A stretch of 64,000 nt of DNA from Dyadobacter endophyticus (GCF_014641595.1 NZ_BMIA01000008.1:1-64000); one strand, 5' to 3'. Positions 36,549 through 45,942 are shown, counted from the stretch's first letter. A program made the numbers and translations. The notes: generated from the letters alone by a model not told the origin.

Positions 36549-38147
36549 ATGAAACAGTTTGCAGACCTCTTTATGAACCTCGATCGCACGAACAAAACGA
36601 ATGCGAAGGTAGATTTGCTGAAAAACTATTTCCTCACCGCATCCGATGAGGATAAACTGTGGGCATTGACATTGTTCACGGGACGGAGGCCGTCATTTAA
36701 AGTCAATCGCACGCAGGTGAAGGAATGGGCGGCAGAAGAAGCCGGCATTCCGATGTGGCTTTTTCAGGAGAGCTATCATAGCGTGGGGGATTTAGGAGAA
36801 ACCATTTCATTGCTTTTGCCCCGCACAAGCATTGGTGGCTCCGATAAGTCGCTCTCCGAGTGGTTTCACTACCTCGGAATGCTGCCTGGCATGACCGATG
36901 AACAGAAGCGCGACCATATCATTCAGGCCTGGATGCAGCTTTCCCAGCACGAGATATTCGTATTCAATAAACTGCTTATGGGCAGTTTCCGGATCGGTGT
37001 TTCCCAGACTTTGGTAGTGCGCGCATTGGCCGAGGCCACGGAAACCGATACGAATGTGATCGCCCATCGGGTAATGGGGCAATGGGACCCGCTAGGAACG
37101 ACTTTCGAGCAACTTATTCTCGATAAGGGAGAAAACGACAATGCGTCGCGTCCGTACCCCTTTTTTCTCGCCTATCCTATCGAGGGCGATGTCGCGGATC
37201 TGGGAGAAGCGAGTGATTGGTTCGCCGAATGGAAGTGGGACGGCATTCGTTCGCAGATCATTTACAGGAATAAGGAGCTCTTCATCTGGACAAGAGGGGA
37301 GGAATTATCCACCGAAAAATTTCCCGAATTGCATTTCCTGAGCGACGTTTTACCTGATGGTACCGTGCTCGACGGCGAAATCGTGACCTATGCCAATGGC
37401 CGGCCGATGCCGTTCAACGTGTTGCAAACCCGTATTGGCCGGAAAAACTTGTCTAAAAAAGTGCTGGAAGAAGCACCCGTAGCATTTTTGGCCTACGATA
37501 TGCTCGAAGCGAACGGTGTCGATATCCGTGGGCTCACGCAGGAGCAACGTCGAGCGCAGTTGGAAGCCTTGCATGCGAATGTACCCGCGCAAGGCTATTT
37601 CAACCTTTCGCCATTGATAGACTTCCAGGATTGGCAAACTCTGCGCCACCTTCATCCGCAATCGCGTGAGAATATTGCCGAAGGATTCATGATTAAGCGG
37701 AAAGCCGGTACTTATCAGGTCGGACGCAAAAAAGGCGACTGGTGGAAATGGAAAACCGACCCGCTGAGTGTCGATGCCGTACTCATTTACGCTCAGAAAG
37801 GCTCCGGCCGTCGCGCCGAACTTTTCACTGACTACACCTTCGCCGTCTGGGGCGACGACGGCAAGCTCGTTCCTTTCGCCAAGGCCTATTCCGGCCTCAC
37901 CGATGCGGAAATCGGCCAGGTAGATTATTTTATCAAACGCAATGTTTTGGAGAAATTTGGTCCCGTTCGTACCGTGAAGCCCGAGCTGGTTTTTGAAATC
38001 GGATTTGAAGGGATCAATGAATCGACCCGGCACAAGTCGGGGATTGCCGTTCGGTTTCCGCGGATTTTGAGGTGGCGGAAGGACAAGAAGGCGGAGGAAG
38101 CGGATAGTTTGGCGAGTTTGCGGGAGATTTTGGGAAATTATAAATGA
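36549..38147 (+). CDS. ATP-dependent DNA ligase (532 aa)
   Basis: The adenylated lysine is Lys229 in EWKWDGIRSQ (KxDG-type motif I, here KWDG). Later nucleotidyltransferase motifs include LDGEIV, PVAFLAYDMLEA, EGFMIKRK and WWKWKTDP. An N-terminal helical DNA-binding domain precedes them and an OB domain follows, the layout of LigB-like bacterial enzymes. It seals nicks with ATP. The last 38 codons are present again in a second, detached copy at 38846-38959. Ligase and exonuclease are two bases apart. Confidence 0.95.
   Translation: MKQFADLFMNLDRTNKTNAKVDLLKNYFLTASDEDKLWALTLFTGRRPSFKVNRTQVKEWAAEEAGIPMWLFQESYHSVGDLGETISLLLPRTSIGGSDKSLSEWFHYLGMLPGMTDEQKRDHIIQAWMQLSQHEIFVFNKLLMGSFRIGVSQTLVVRALAEATETDTNVIAHRVMGQWDPLGTTFEQLILDKGENDNASRPYPFFLAYPIEGDVADLGEASDWFAEWKWDGIRSQIIYRNKELFIWTRGEELSTEKFPELHFLSDVLPDGTVLDGEIVTYANGRPMPFNVLQTRIGRKNLSKKVLEEAPVAFLAYDMLEANGVDIRGLTQEQRRAQLEALHANVPAQGYFNLSPLIDFQDWQTLRHLHPQSRENIAEGFMIKRKAGTYQVGRKKGDWWKWKTDPLSVDAVLIYAQKGSGRRAELFTDYTFAVWGDDGKLVPFAKAYSGLTDAEIGQVDYFIKRNVLEKFGPVRTVKPELVFEIGFEGINESTRHKSGIAVRFPRILRWRKDKKAEEADSLASLREILGNYK
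38018..38131 (+). repeat. Direct repeat copy 1 (3' end of ligase gene)
   Basis: The last 114 bases before the end of the ligase gene, coding ESTRHKSGIAVRFPRILRW and the following lysine-rich tail. It matches 38846-38959 with no gap and about seven differences. Confidence 0.95.
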
Positions 38148-38217
38148 CCGGCTGATCATAAGTTACTTATCCCGCGGTTATTTGATTATATCCACTTTCT
38201 GCTCTTCTATTTATTGT

Positions 38218-38225
38218 TATTTTTG
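38218..38225 (+). promoter_or_regulatory. Putative -7 promoter element of the DUF433/DUF5615 pair
   Basis: TATTTTTG matches TAnnTTTG and lies 21 bases before the DUF433 ATG. No well-spaced -33 TTG is visible. Confidence 0.35.
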
Positions 38226-38246
38226 TAATGGGCTAAAACTAAGGAT

Positions 38247-38480
38247 ATGAACACTAGTCTCGAACGCATTACGATAGATGAGGCGATTTGCAATGGAAAA
38301 CCTATCATAAGAGGTTTTCGCATTACGGTAAAAACTATATTGGAGTATCTGGCGGCAGGAGAAAGTGTTGAAAGTATACTTAGTGCATATCCGTTTCTGG
38401 AAGAAGCTGATATTAAAGCGTGTATCGAATTTGCTGCGAAAACAGTTGATGGTGAGCATTTTTCCCTCACTGCTGCCTGA
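38247..38480 (+). CDS. DUF433 protein, antitoxin-like (77 aa)
   Basis: A complete DUF433 domain: LERITIDEAICNGKPIIRG, followed by ITVKTILEYLAAGES and IKACIEFAAKT. DUF433 proteins are small winged-helix-like partners of DUF5615 PIN-like proteins, and the pair behaves like a toxin-antitoxin module by genomic context. Stop and next start overlap as TGATG. The pair is more AT-rich than the ligase gene before it and lies between the two direct repeats. Confidence 0.9.
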   Translation: MNTSLERITIDEAICNGKPIIRGFRITVKTILEYLAAGESVESILSAYPFLEEADIKACIEFAAKTVDGEHFSLTAA

Positions 38481-38830
38481 TGCCGGCCTGCCGCTATTTG
38501 ATCGACGTTAATCTACCTAAATATTTTAGCTTTTTTCATTCCCCTGATTTTGAGTTTGTGATCGACATTAATGCAAAGTGGCCTGATCGGGACATTTGGC
38601 AATATGCATGTGAACACGAACTCGTTATCGTAACGAAAGATTCGGATTTCTACCATCGTTGCCTGCTTGACAAACGACCGGCAAAGGTTATCCACTTGAA
38701 ATTAGGAAATTTGCTGCTTAAAGACCTTCACGCTTTTTTTCATAACAACTGGGAACAGATCACAATACATCTCCAAGATGCAAGGATGATCATTGCTACC
38801 CCAGACGGAATCGAAGTTTTCGCCTACTGA
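38480..38830 (+). CDS. DUF5615 PIN-like protein, putative toxin (116 aa)
   Basis: A PIN-like fold of the DUF5615 type: acidic residues in YLIDVNLPKYF, WPDRDIWQYACEH and IVTKDSDFYHR occupy the positions that bind metal in PIN nucleases. It is likely an RNase partner of the DUF433 protein, with which its start overlaps by one base. The activity has not been shown for most members. The gene ends 15 bases before the second ligase-tail repeat. Confidence 0.9.
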   Translation: MPACRYLIDVNLPKYFSFFHSPDFEFVIDINAKWPDRDIWQYACEHELVIVTKDSDFYHRCLLDKRPAKVIHLKLGNLLLKDLHAFFHNNWEQITIHLQDARMIIATPDGIEVFAY

Positions 38831-38845
38831 GTTCTTTCGTGGCAG

Positions 38846-38959
38846 TGAATCGACGCGGTACAAGTCGGGCATTGCCGTGCGGCTTCCACGGATTTTGAGG
38901 TGGCGGAAGGATAAGAAGGCGGAGGAAGCGGATAGTTTGGCGAGTTTGCGGGAGATTTT
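38846..38959 (+). pseudogene. Direct repeat copy 2: detached ligase 3' end
   Basis: These 114 bases repeat 38018-38131 without indels and with about seven substitutions, several of them silent. The open frame still reads ESTRYKSGIAVRLPRILRW and the same lysine-rich tail but has no ligase body. It is a displaced fragment of a ligase gene, either the original end or one from a related strain. With copy 1 it brackets the DUF433/DUF5615 pair. Confidence 0.9.
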
Positions 38960-39008
38960 AAATTCATGTATTTAAAATAATATTTACTAGTACTTTTTCT
39001 ATATTAAA

Positions 39009-39043
39009 TATGCAAATCTAATATTTAATGTTAGATTTGCATA
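39009..39043. repeat. Perfect 13-bp inverted repeat abutting a start codon
   Basis: Arms TATGCAAATCTAA (39009-39021) and TTAGATTTGCATA (39031-39043) are perfect and separated by nine bases. One base separates the repeat from the ATG at 39045, so a folded or protein-bound form would block both promoter clearance and ribosome entry. It has no GC core or T-tract and is not a terminator. Confidence 0.85.
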
Positions 39044-39044
39044 C

Positions 39045-40217
39045 ATGATTAGGCGTAGACTTGAAAATAAAATTAAGGAGGCCCTGTCAAAAAGCGCTTC
39101 GATAGCTCTGATGGGACCCCGTCAGATAGGAAAAACTACAATCGCGCTCGACGTTGTTGAGTCCATGCCTGCACTATACCTGGACTTGGAAAGCCGCCTG
39201 GATCTTGAAAAAGTAAGGGACATCAGATCATTTTATGATGCAAATAAAGGACGCTTGATCGTTCTCGACGAAGTCCAACGGATACCGGAACTTTTTACTG
39301 AATTACGGGGAATAATTGACCAGGAGAGACGGAAAGGAAACAGGTCAGGTTTGTTTCTTTTCCTTGGCTCTGCTTCCATTGATTTACTTCAACAGTCGAG
39401 TGAGTCACTCGCGGGCCGTATTTCCTATCTGGAACTTTTCCCTGTTGATGTCATAGAATATGCGTCGGAGGATTTTCAACAGGTCAGCACATTGTGGCTT
39501 CGCGGAGGCTTTCCGGAAAGTTTACTAGCCGCTTCCGATCGCGACAGCCTTGAATGGCGGCAGGATTTTATCCGAACATATCTTGAACGTGACATTCCAC
39601 AACTCGGTCCGCGGATTCCGGCAGCAACCTTGGAGCGATTCTGGACAATGCTCGCTCATAACCAGGGTGGTGTGCTTAATGCAGCGCACCTGGCGAGAAA
39701 TCTGGACGTTTCAGGCGTGACAATCAGCCGGTACCTGGATTTGATGGTCGATTTGCTCCTTGTGAGGCGATTGCAGCCATGGGCTTCAAATGCCGGCAAA
39801 AGATTGGTGCGAAGTCCAAAGATTTACGTGAGAGACAGTGGAATTACACATGCTTTAATGGGTATAGAAACCTATAATAACCTGCTGGCGCATCCCGTGG
39901 TTGGGGGAAGCTGGGAAGGTTTTGTGATAGAAAATATCATGAGTGTGGCGCCCGCCCGTATGCAACCTTATTTCTATCGGAGCGTGGGTGGGGCAGAAGT
40001 CGATCTGGTCCTCGAATTTGCCGACGGCAAAAAATGGGCGATAGAAATCAAAAGAAACTCGGCGCCACACTTATCCAAAGGGTTTCATATTGCCTGCGAG
40101 GATATTCAGCCAGATAAAAAGTTTGTGATCTATTCAGGGAAAGATACATTTCCCATGGGCGACGGCATAGTGGCCACTTCACTCGTTAATATCGTGCAAG
40201 AGGTAATGGCTGTATAA
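39045..40217 (+). CDS. AAA ATPase with DUF4143 domain (390 aa)
   Basis: Walker A GPRQIGKTT (about 24-32) and Walker B LIVLDEVQRI (about 70-79) mark an AAA_14 ATPase. A winged-helix segment (VLNAAHLARNLDVSGVTISR) follows, then a DUF4143 domain with VRDSGITHAL and a nuclease-like end EVDLVLEFADGKKWAIEIK, which resembles the core of restriction-type endonucleases. Members are common, mobile-looking and of unknown role. The gene separates the ligase and helicase genes of the repair cluster. Confidence 0.9.
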   Translation: MIRRRLENKIKEALSKSASIALMGPRQIGKTTIALDVVESMPALYLDLESRLDLEKVRDIRSFYDANKGRLIVLDEVQRIPELFTELRGIIDQERRKGNRSGLFLFLGSASIDLLQQSSESLAGRISYLELFPVDVIEYASEDFQQVSTLWLRGGFPESLLAASDRDSLEWRQDFIRTYLERDIPQLGPRIPAATLERFWTMLAHNQGGVLNAAHLARNLDVSGVTISRYLDLMVDLLLVRRLQPWASNAGKRLVRSPKIYVRDSGITHALMGIETYNNLLAHPVVGGSWEGFVIENIMSVAPARMQPYFYRSVGGAEVDLVLEFADGKKWAIEIKRNSAPHLSKGFHIACEDIQPDKKFVIYSGKDTFPMGDGIVATSLVNIVQEVMAV

Positions 40218-40299
40218 GTTGTTATTCTAAAACTGTGGCACAGAAGTTGGATTGCTTTTACAAAGCAGTTTTAGTTAATTCAAATCAAAAACTCTTCCC

Positions 40300-42762
40300 T
40301 TGACCAAATCCCGCGGACATAGCATTGTTGAGCAATGGTTTAAAGATAAAAAGTGGAAGTGGGCGGCCTTTCAAAAGGAGGCTGCTGCGGCTTACCTGGC
40401 GGGGAAAAGCGGTTTGGTAAACGCGCCTACGGGAAGCGGAAAGACCTATTCGCTGTGGTTACCGATTCTGATCAGGCATATCAATTCCCTTCCTAAAAAA
40501 ACGCTGAAAACTAAAAAGGGCTTGCAAGTACTTTGGATCACGCCGCTTCGGGCGCTGTCGAAAGACCTTTTCCGGAATATGGAAATGGCGGCGCTCGAAA
40601 TGAACCTCACCTGGCGTGTGGGGATACGCACGGGCGATACAGGCACGCGCGAGCGCAACGAGCAGAAACGGCAAATGCCCGACGCGCTCATTATCACGCC
40701 GGAGAGCCTGCATATGCTTTTCACACAAAAGAACGCATCGGAATTCTTCAAAAACCTCCATACGGTTGTGGTCGACGAGTGGCACGAGCTGATGGGCAGC
40801 AAACGTGGTACCCAAACCGAACTTGCACTTGCCCGCCTCCGCACCATCAATCCAAGTCTTCAGACTTGGGGCATCTCCGCAACGATCGGCAATCTCGATG
40901 AAGCCCGGCAGGTACTCCTCGGCATGCAGTTCCCACAGGAAAACGCTGTGACAGTTCGGGCCAATACCGAAAAGAAGATCCTCGTGGAAAGTATCATTCC
41001 CGAAAGGGTGGAGACGTTGCCCTGGTCGGGGTATATGGGAATAAGGCTGGTGGATAAGGTGGTGGAAGTGGTGAACAAGAGCCGTACCACGCTGCTTTTT
41101 ACCAATACAAGGTCGGGGACAGAGATATGGTACCGCACGATCATCGAGAAATATCCCGAGTTTGCCGGCATTATGGCGCTGCACCACGCCTCGCTCGACC
41201 GCGAGATCCGGGATTGGGTGGAAGATGCATTACACGATGAGCGCTTGAAGCTGGTAATATGTACCGCCAGTCTCGACTTAGGCGTCGATTTCCGGCCCGT
41301 AGACACGGTTATTCAGGTAGGAAGTCCGAAAAGCATTGCGCGGTTCGTGCAGCGCGCGGGGCGGAGCGGTCATCAGCCGGGTGTCGAAAGCAAGATTTAT
41401 TTTTGTCCTACCAATGCATTGGAGCTGATCGAAGCGGTTTCGTTGCGGGAAGGCGTGATCAAGAATATGATCGAGGACCGCCCACCGGTTGCTCACGCAT
41501 TTGATGTTTTGGCTCAATGGATGATCACATTGGCAGTGGGTGAAGGATTTGATGAGGCGGAGCTTTTTGAGGAAGTCCGCAATGCATATGGTTATCAATA
41601 TCTCAACCGGGAGGAATGGGAGTGGCTTTTGGGATATATTACTACGGGAAGCTCGTCGCTTACGGTTTATGATGAATACAAGAAAGTAGAGCGGGTGAAT
41701 GGACGTTATGTAGTGACGAGCCGCCGTATTGCGCACAGGCATTTGCTGAGCATGGGCACCATCGTTTCGGAGGTTTCGCTGAAAGTGAAGTTGCAGAGCG
41801 GTAAATATCTGGGTGCGGTTGAGGAGTCGTTCGTTACCTGGATGAAAGCCGGCGATGTTTTCTTCTTTGCCGGCATGAGCGTGGAATTTGTACGAATCCA
41901 TGAAATGACCGTAACAGTAAAAAAGGCCGAAGGCAAAAAAGGCTATCTTGTCCGTTGGGCGGGAGGGCGGATGCCGCTATCTTCCCAGCTCTCCGCTTTC
42001 ATCCGCGAACGTCTTGCCGATGCGATCGAAAATCCGCACAAAGAAGTGGAATTAGCCAAAATGCAGCCACTGCTCGAATTGCAGGAGAAGCGATCGGTCA
42101 TTCCCAAAACCAACGAGCTGCTGATCGAACAATGCGAAACCCGCGAGGGATACCATATTTTTATATTTCCGTTCGAAGGACGGCTTGTGCATGAGGGAAT
42201 GTCGATTTTGCTCGCTTATCGCATCAGCCAGCTGCGGCCGATCACGTTTTCGGTAGCGATGAACGATTACGGATTTGAGTTGTTAAGTGAACAGTATATC
42301 GATCTGGCCGAGATTCTGGGCGAAACGGACCTTTTCTCGACGAAGCATCTTGTGGACGATATTTACCAGAGCGTAAATGCGACGGAAATGGCCAAGCGCA
42401 AGTTCCGGGAGATTGCGGCGATCGCAGGATTGATGTTTCAGGGGTACCCGGGCAAATATGTCAAAACAAGACAGTTGCAGGCGTCCAGCTCGCTGCTTTT
42501 CACTGTGATGAGTAAGTATGAAGATAATAACCTGCTCATCAAACAGGCATATCAGGAAGTCCTGACTTATCAGCTCGAAGAAGTACGCATGCGCGAAGCG
42601 CTCGCCCGGATCGAACATCAGAAAATAGTCATACAAAACACCGACAGACCGACGCCATTTTCATTCCCGATCATGGTGGACAGGCTTAGGGAACAATTAA
42701 CTTCGGAAAAACTGGACGACAGGATCCAGAAAATGATCAAACAGTACGGTAATGCAGATTGA
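40300..42762 (+). CDS. Ligase-associated DEXH helicase, Lhr-Core type (820 aa)
   Basis: An ATP-dependent 3'-5' single-strand DNA translocase and helicase. Walker A is APTGSGKT (42-49), the motif II box is DEWH (159-162), and LLFTNTRSG, HHASLDREIRDWVE and VQRAGRSGHQPG give motifs IV-VI. A winged-helix and Lhr-type domain follow, and the length fits Lhr-Core. The frame has a TTG at 40300 as the first possible start, with no ATG in the leading segment. The start codon of PdeM lies 11 bases inside its 3' end, indicating coupling. Confidence 0.9.
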   Translation: MTKSRGHSIVEQWFKDKKWKWAAFQKEAAAAYLAGKSGLVNAPTGSGKTYSLWLPILIRHINSLPKKTLKTKKGLQVLWITPLRALSKDLFRNMEMAALEMNLTWRVGIRTGDTGTRERNEQKRQMPDALIITPESLHMLFTQKNASEFFKNLHTVVVDEWHELMGSKRGTQTELALARLRTINPSLQTWGISATIGNLDEARQVLLGMQFPQENAVTVRANTEKKILVESIIPERVETLPWSGYMGIRLVDKVVEVVNKSRTTLLFTNTRSGTEIWYRTIIEKYPEFAGIMALHHASLDREIRDWVEDALHDERLKLVICTASLDLGVDFRPVDTVIQVGSPKSIARFVQRAGRSGHQPGVESKIYFCPTNALELIEAVSLREGVIKNMIEDRPPVAHAFDVLAQWMITLAVGEGFDEAELFEEVRNAYGYQYLNREEWEWLLGYITTGSSSLTVYDEYKKVERVNGRYVVTSRRIAHRHLLSMGTIVSEVSLKVKLQSGKYLGAVEESFVTWMKAGDVFFFAGMSVEFVRIHEMTVTVKKAEGKKGYLVRWAGGRMPLSSQLSAFIRERLADAIENPHKEVELAKMQPLLELQEKRSVIPKTNELLIEQCETREGYHIFIFPFEGRLVHEGMSILLAYRISQLRPITFSVAMNDYGFELLSEQYIDLAEILGETDLFSTKHLVDDIYQSVNATEMAKRKFREIAAIAGLMFQGYPGKYVKTRQLQASSSLLFTVMSKYEDNNLLIKQAYQEVLTYQLEEVRMREALARIEHQKIVIQNTDRPTPFSFPIMVDRLREQLTSEKLDDRIQKMIKQYGNAD

Positions 42763-43393
42763 GATCAAAGGCAACCACTTTATATTATTGACGCAACGGG
42801 CGGTTTTTTGGGAAGAAACGCAAACATTACTGATCGGGGACCTGCATTTGGGAAAGGTGACGCATTTCAGAAAAGAGGGCATCGCCATCCCGAACAACGC
42901 TGCGGCCAACAACTTCCAGCGACTCAATGAGCTGGTGCAAGAAACCGGCGCAACCCGCATCATTTTTCTGGGCGACCTTTTCCACGCCCAATACAATTCC
43001 GAATGGGAAACGTTCCGAGAATGGCGCGCTGAGCATCATTACATCGAAATGATTATCGTCATGGGCAACCACGATATTCTACCTTTGAGCCTGTTGCTTG
43101 AATGCGACCTGCAAGTGTATATGGAAGATTATGAGGAAGATGTGTTTATTTTTACCCACCACCCAAGAGTCGAGTTTGATCCCGCTAAATTCATCTTTGC
43201 AGGCCATGTGCACCCGGTTTTTACCTCCTATGGAAAAGGCAGGCAGAGCGTAAGGCTTCCCTGTTTCGTTATCGACAAGCACCAGGCCATTCTTCCCAGC
43301 TTCGGCGTGTTCACAGGCGGCTACCAAATGGGGCTGGCCGACGACCGGAAGATTTATATTACCACTGAAACAAAGGTTTTTTCTGTGTGTTAG
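42752..43393 (+). CDS. pdeM: Ligase-associated metallophosphoesterase PdeM (213 aa)
   Basis: A calcineurin-like metallophosphoesterase. Motifs in order: GDLHLGK (29-35), GDLFH (74-78), GNHD (105-108), THHPR and GHVHP. These bind two metal ions, usually manganese. Family members linked to Lhr-Core, Exo and ATP-dependent ligase act as DNA endonucleases or phosphodiesterases in repair. The start overlaps the helicase gene end by 11 bases. This is the last gene of the cluster. Confidence 0.9.
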   Translation: MQIEIKGNHFILLTQRAVFWEETQTLLIGDLHLGKVTHFRKEGIAIPNNAAANNFQRLNELVQETGATRIIFLGDLFHAQYNSEWETFREWRAEHHYIEMIIVMGNHDILPLSLLLECDLQVYMEDYEEDVFIFTHHPRVEFDPAKFIFAGHVHPVFTSYGKGRQSVRLPCFVIDKHQAILPSFGVFTGGYQMGLADDRKIYITTETKVFSVC

Positions 43394-43476
43394 GTTTGCA
43401 TGAAGGAGGCTCCCAACGAGGCCTTAAACTAATGGAATGGCTCCGTTGCTGCCAGGCAAACACGATTGCGAAAAAC

Positions 43477-45480
43477 TCAGCTGAGCGCCACGTGCTTCGC
43501 ACCCGTATTCACCTTCAAATACTGGCTGATAACACGGATCAATTCTTCGGCTTTGAAGGGTTTGGTGACGAAGCCGCTGAAATGGCAGGCGGCTATTTCA
43601 GGCGTTTTTTCGGCGAAGGTATCGGCCGTAAACGCTATAACAGGTACATTCCGGTGCCTCGGGTAGGAACTCTGGATCTTTTTCATGGCGGTCACACCAT
43701 CCATTACCGGCATTTGAATATCCATTAAAATCAAGTCGAAATCGCTGGTTTCGAGTGCATGCAGCACTTCTTTTCCATTGTTACAGATCGTAAACTCGGC
43801 TTCCCATTTGTTAAGCAAATGTTTGAGCAGGATCTGGTTGGCGAGGATGTCTTCGGCGGCCAGAATGCGGTAACCTTTTAGGGACAACGTAGAGCGCGCA
43901 TCGGTTTTCTCTTCTTCATAAGAGGTGCTTCCTTTGCCGAAGTTGAGGACAACCGTGAATGTGCTGCCCTTCCCTAGCGTGCTTTGAGCGGAAATAGATC
44001 CGTTCATGAGCTCGGTGATTTTCCGGGTAATGCTCAAACCAAGCCCGGTGCCGCCAAAATTACGTACGGCATTGTTGTTGTGCGCTTGTGAAAAACTGTC
44101 GAAAATAACGCTGAGTTTGTCTTCCGAAATGCCTATTCCGGAGTCCGAAACGGCTATTTTGAGGTCGATGTTACCGCCGTAATCTTTATCGAGATGCACA
44201 GTGACTTTCACAAAACCGCTTTCTTCGGTGAATTTAATTGCATTGCCGATCAGGTTGACCATGATCTGGTTCAGCCGGTAAGGATCGCCCATGACGATCT
44301 GTGGAACTTCGCTGCCGCAATCGAAGGTAAAATCGATGGATTTTTCCCTGGCGCGGATGTCAAAAGTTTTCATCAGGTAACCCAACTTCTCACGCAGGTC
44401 GAATTCAAAGTTTTCCAACCCGAACTTACCTGCTTCGATCTTCGAAAAGTCGAGAATATCGTTCAGGATAACGAGCAGATTATCAGCCGAATACTTGATG
44501 GTTTTCAAATACTGCTCTTCCTGCCCGGTAAAACCGCTCGAAAGCAGCAGGTCCGTAAAGCCAATGATCGCATTCATCGGCGTGCGGATCTCGTGGCTCA
44601 TCGTCGAGAGGAAGTCCGATTTGATGCGCGTGGCTTCTTCGGCGTCTTTTTTGGCCTGAATCAGCTCCCGTTCGGCTATTTTTCGTGCGGTAATGTCAAT
44701 GGCCGTTCCCAGTACTTCCTGTACGCGCCCCCTCGCATTTCGTTTAAATGGCACTTCGCGGGTGATGATCCAGATTTCGGAGCCGTCCTTATGTTTCAGC
44801 CTGAACTCCTTTTCGACCACTTCCGTATCTTTCACACGATAGCGCATGTGATTATAATGTGCACGAAATGTGTGCTGGTCCTGCTCGTTGACAATCCGGG
44901 CAAGGCCTTTTCGCGTACTGGTTTCCACCTCACATTCCGAATAGCCCAATATTTTCCATATCTGTTTGTTATGGAAAATATTGACCCAGTTCTCGATGTC
45001 GATTACGTAGATGATATTAGGGGACAGGAGCGCTATTTTATTGATAAATTCTTCTTTTTCAGCCAGTTCGTGCTCAGCTACCTCCCGGCCTTTTTCCATT
45101 TCGAGCATTTGGCTCATGGTATGGAACACCTTCGTCAGTTTTTCGGAAGTAACCTCAGACTTAGGAAAATAATCCAGTGCGCCGGCCTTCATCATCTCTA
45201 CGGCAATGCGTTCGTCGCCATGTGAGGTGAGCACAATCACAGGCAGGTGAGGTGCCCGCTCTTTGATGGTTTTCAGCAACTCCAGCCCGTTTGTTCCGGG
45301 CAGCTGGTAATCCAGAAAAATGCAGCCGGGCGTCCATTTTTCGAGCATTCGGAGCGCCTCTTCGGCATATTTACATATTCTGATTTCCCCTATTTCCACC
45401 TGGGCCTTGCTGATCGCACGGCTCAGTTTCATAGCGTCGATATCGTCGTCTTCAACAAGCAGGATGGATAAAGGGAGCAT
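43477..45480 (-). CDS. Hybrid histidine kinase: receiver-PAS-kinase-receiver (667 aa)
   Basis: An N-terminal receiver carries Asp57 in CIFLDYQLPG. A PAS domain with PAC part follows (about 145-268), then the phosphoacceptor His296 in LSTMSHEIRTPMNAI and an ATPase domain (NLIGNAIKF, VSDSGIGIS, GGTGLGLSI). A C-terminal receiver has Asp587 in LILMDIQMPVMDG. There are no membrane segments, so it is a cytoplasmic phosphorelay hub. Last gene of a four-gene signalling operon; the single receiver encoded before it is a likely upstream or parallel partner. Confidence 0.95.
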   Translation of the reverse strand: MLPLSILLVEDDDIDAMKLSRAISKAQVEIGEIRICKYAEEALRMLEKWTPGCIFLDYQLPGTNGLELLKTIKERAPHLPVIVLTSHGDERIAVEMMKAGALDYFPKSEVTSEKLTKVFHTMSQMLEMEKGREVAEHELAEKEEFINKIALLSPNIIYVIDIENWVNIFHNKQIWKILGYSECEVETSTRKGLARIVNEQDQHTFRAHYNHMRYRVKDTEVVEKEFRLKHKDGSEIWIITREVPFKRNARGRVQEVLGTAIDITARKIAERELIQAKKDAEEATRIKSDFLSTMSHEIRTPMNAIIGFTDLLLSSGFTGQEEQYLKTIKYSADNLLVILNDILDFSKIEAGKFGLENFEFDLREKLGYLMKTFDIRAREKSIDFTFDCGSEVPQIVMGDPYRLNQIMVNLIGNAIKFTEESGFVKVTVHLDKDYGGNIDLKIAVSDSGIGISEDKLSVIFDSFSQAHNNNAVRNFGGTGLGLSITRKITELMNGSISAQSTLGKGSTFTVVLNFGKGSTSYEEEKTDARSTLSLKGYRILAAEDILANQILLKHLLNKWEAEFTICNNGKEVLHALETSDFDLILMDIQMPVMDGVTAMKKIQSSYPRHRNVPVIAFTADTFAEKTPEIAACHFSGFVTKPFKAEELIRVISQYLKVNTGAKHVALS

Positions 45481-45507
45481 AGCGGAGGTTTATAGTGGTA
45501 AATGTTG

Positions 45508-45942
45508 CTACTGGGGGTATTCGCAAAGCGTCCAGTAGCTGTTCAGTGTGGATACTGCCGCAATAAAACGGTCCATCGACAATGGTTTGAGGATGTAGCC
45601 GGCAACGTTCAGGTTGAACGCGTCAATTTTGTCGCTGTCTTCGTTGGAAGTAGTCATCACGAAAACCGACAGCGAGCTTAGCGACGGGTCTTGCCGGATC
45701 TCTTTCAGGAATTCGATGCCGCCCATTTTCGGCATGTTCAGATCCAGTAATACTATTTTCGGCTTGGGATAATCCTGACTTTCCGACCGGAGTAACGACA
45801 GTGCTTCAATTCCGTTGGATGCGACAACGAGCTGGTTGGAAATATTGTTTTTCTTGAATGCCCGCTTGACATTCATCACATCAACTTCATCGTCTTCTAC
45901 GAGGAGTATGGTCATCGGAACAGGGTTAGAAAAAGAGGACAT
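45508..45942 (-). CDS. Single-domain response regulator (144 aa)
   Basis: A CheY/Rcp1-like stand-alone receiver. The acidic pocket is VEDDE (15-19), the phospho-acceptor Asp67 lies in IVLLDLNMPKMGG, and Lys in YILKPLS completes the site. It has no output domain. In the operon it sits 27 bases after the kinase gene and 27 before the hybrid kinase gene, so it can relay phosphate between the two kinases. Confidence 0.95.
   Translation of the reverse strand: MSSFSNPVPMTILLVEDDEVDVMNVKRAFKKNNISNQLVVASNGIEALSLLRSESQDYPKPKIVLLDLNMPKMGGIEFLKEIRQDPSLSSLSVFVMTTSNEDSDKIDAFNLNVAGYILKPLSMDRFIAAVSTLNSYWTLCEYPQ

Noticed and set aside
38207..38470. Minus-strand frames opposite the DUF433 gene
   Set aside because: DUF433 identity on the plus strand is clear and the opposite frames have no family resemblance.
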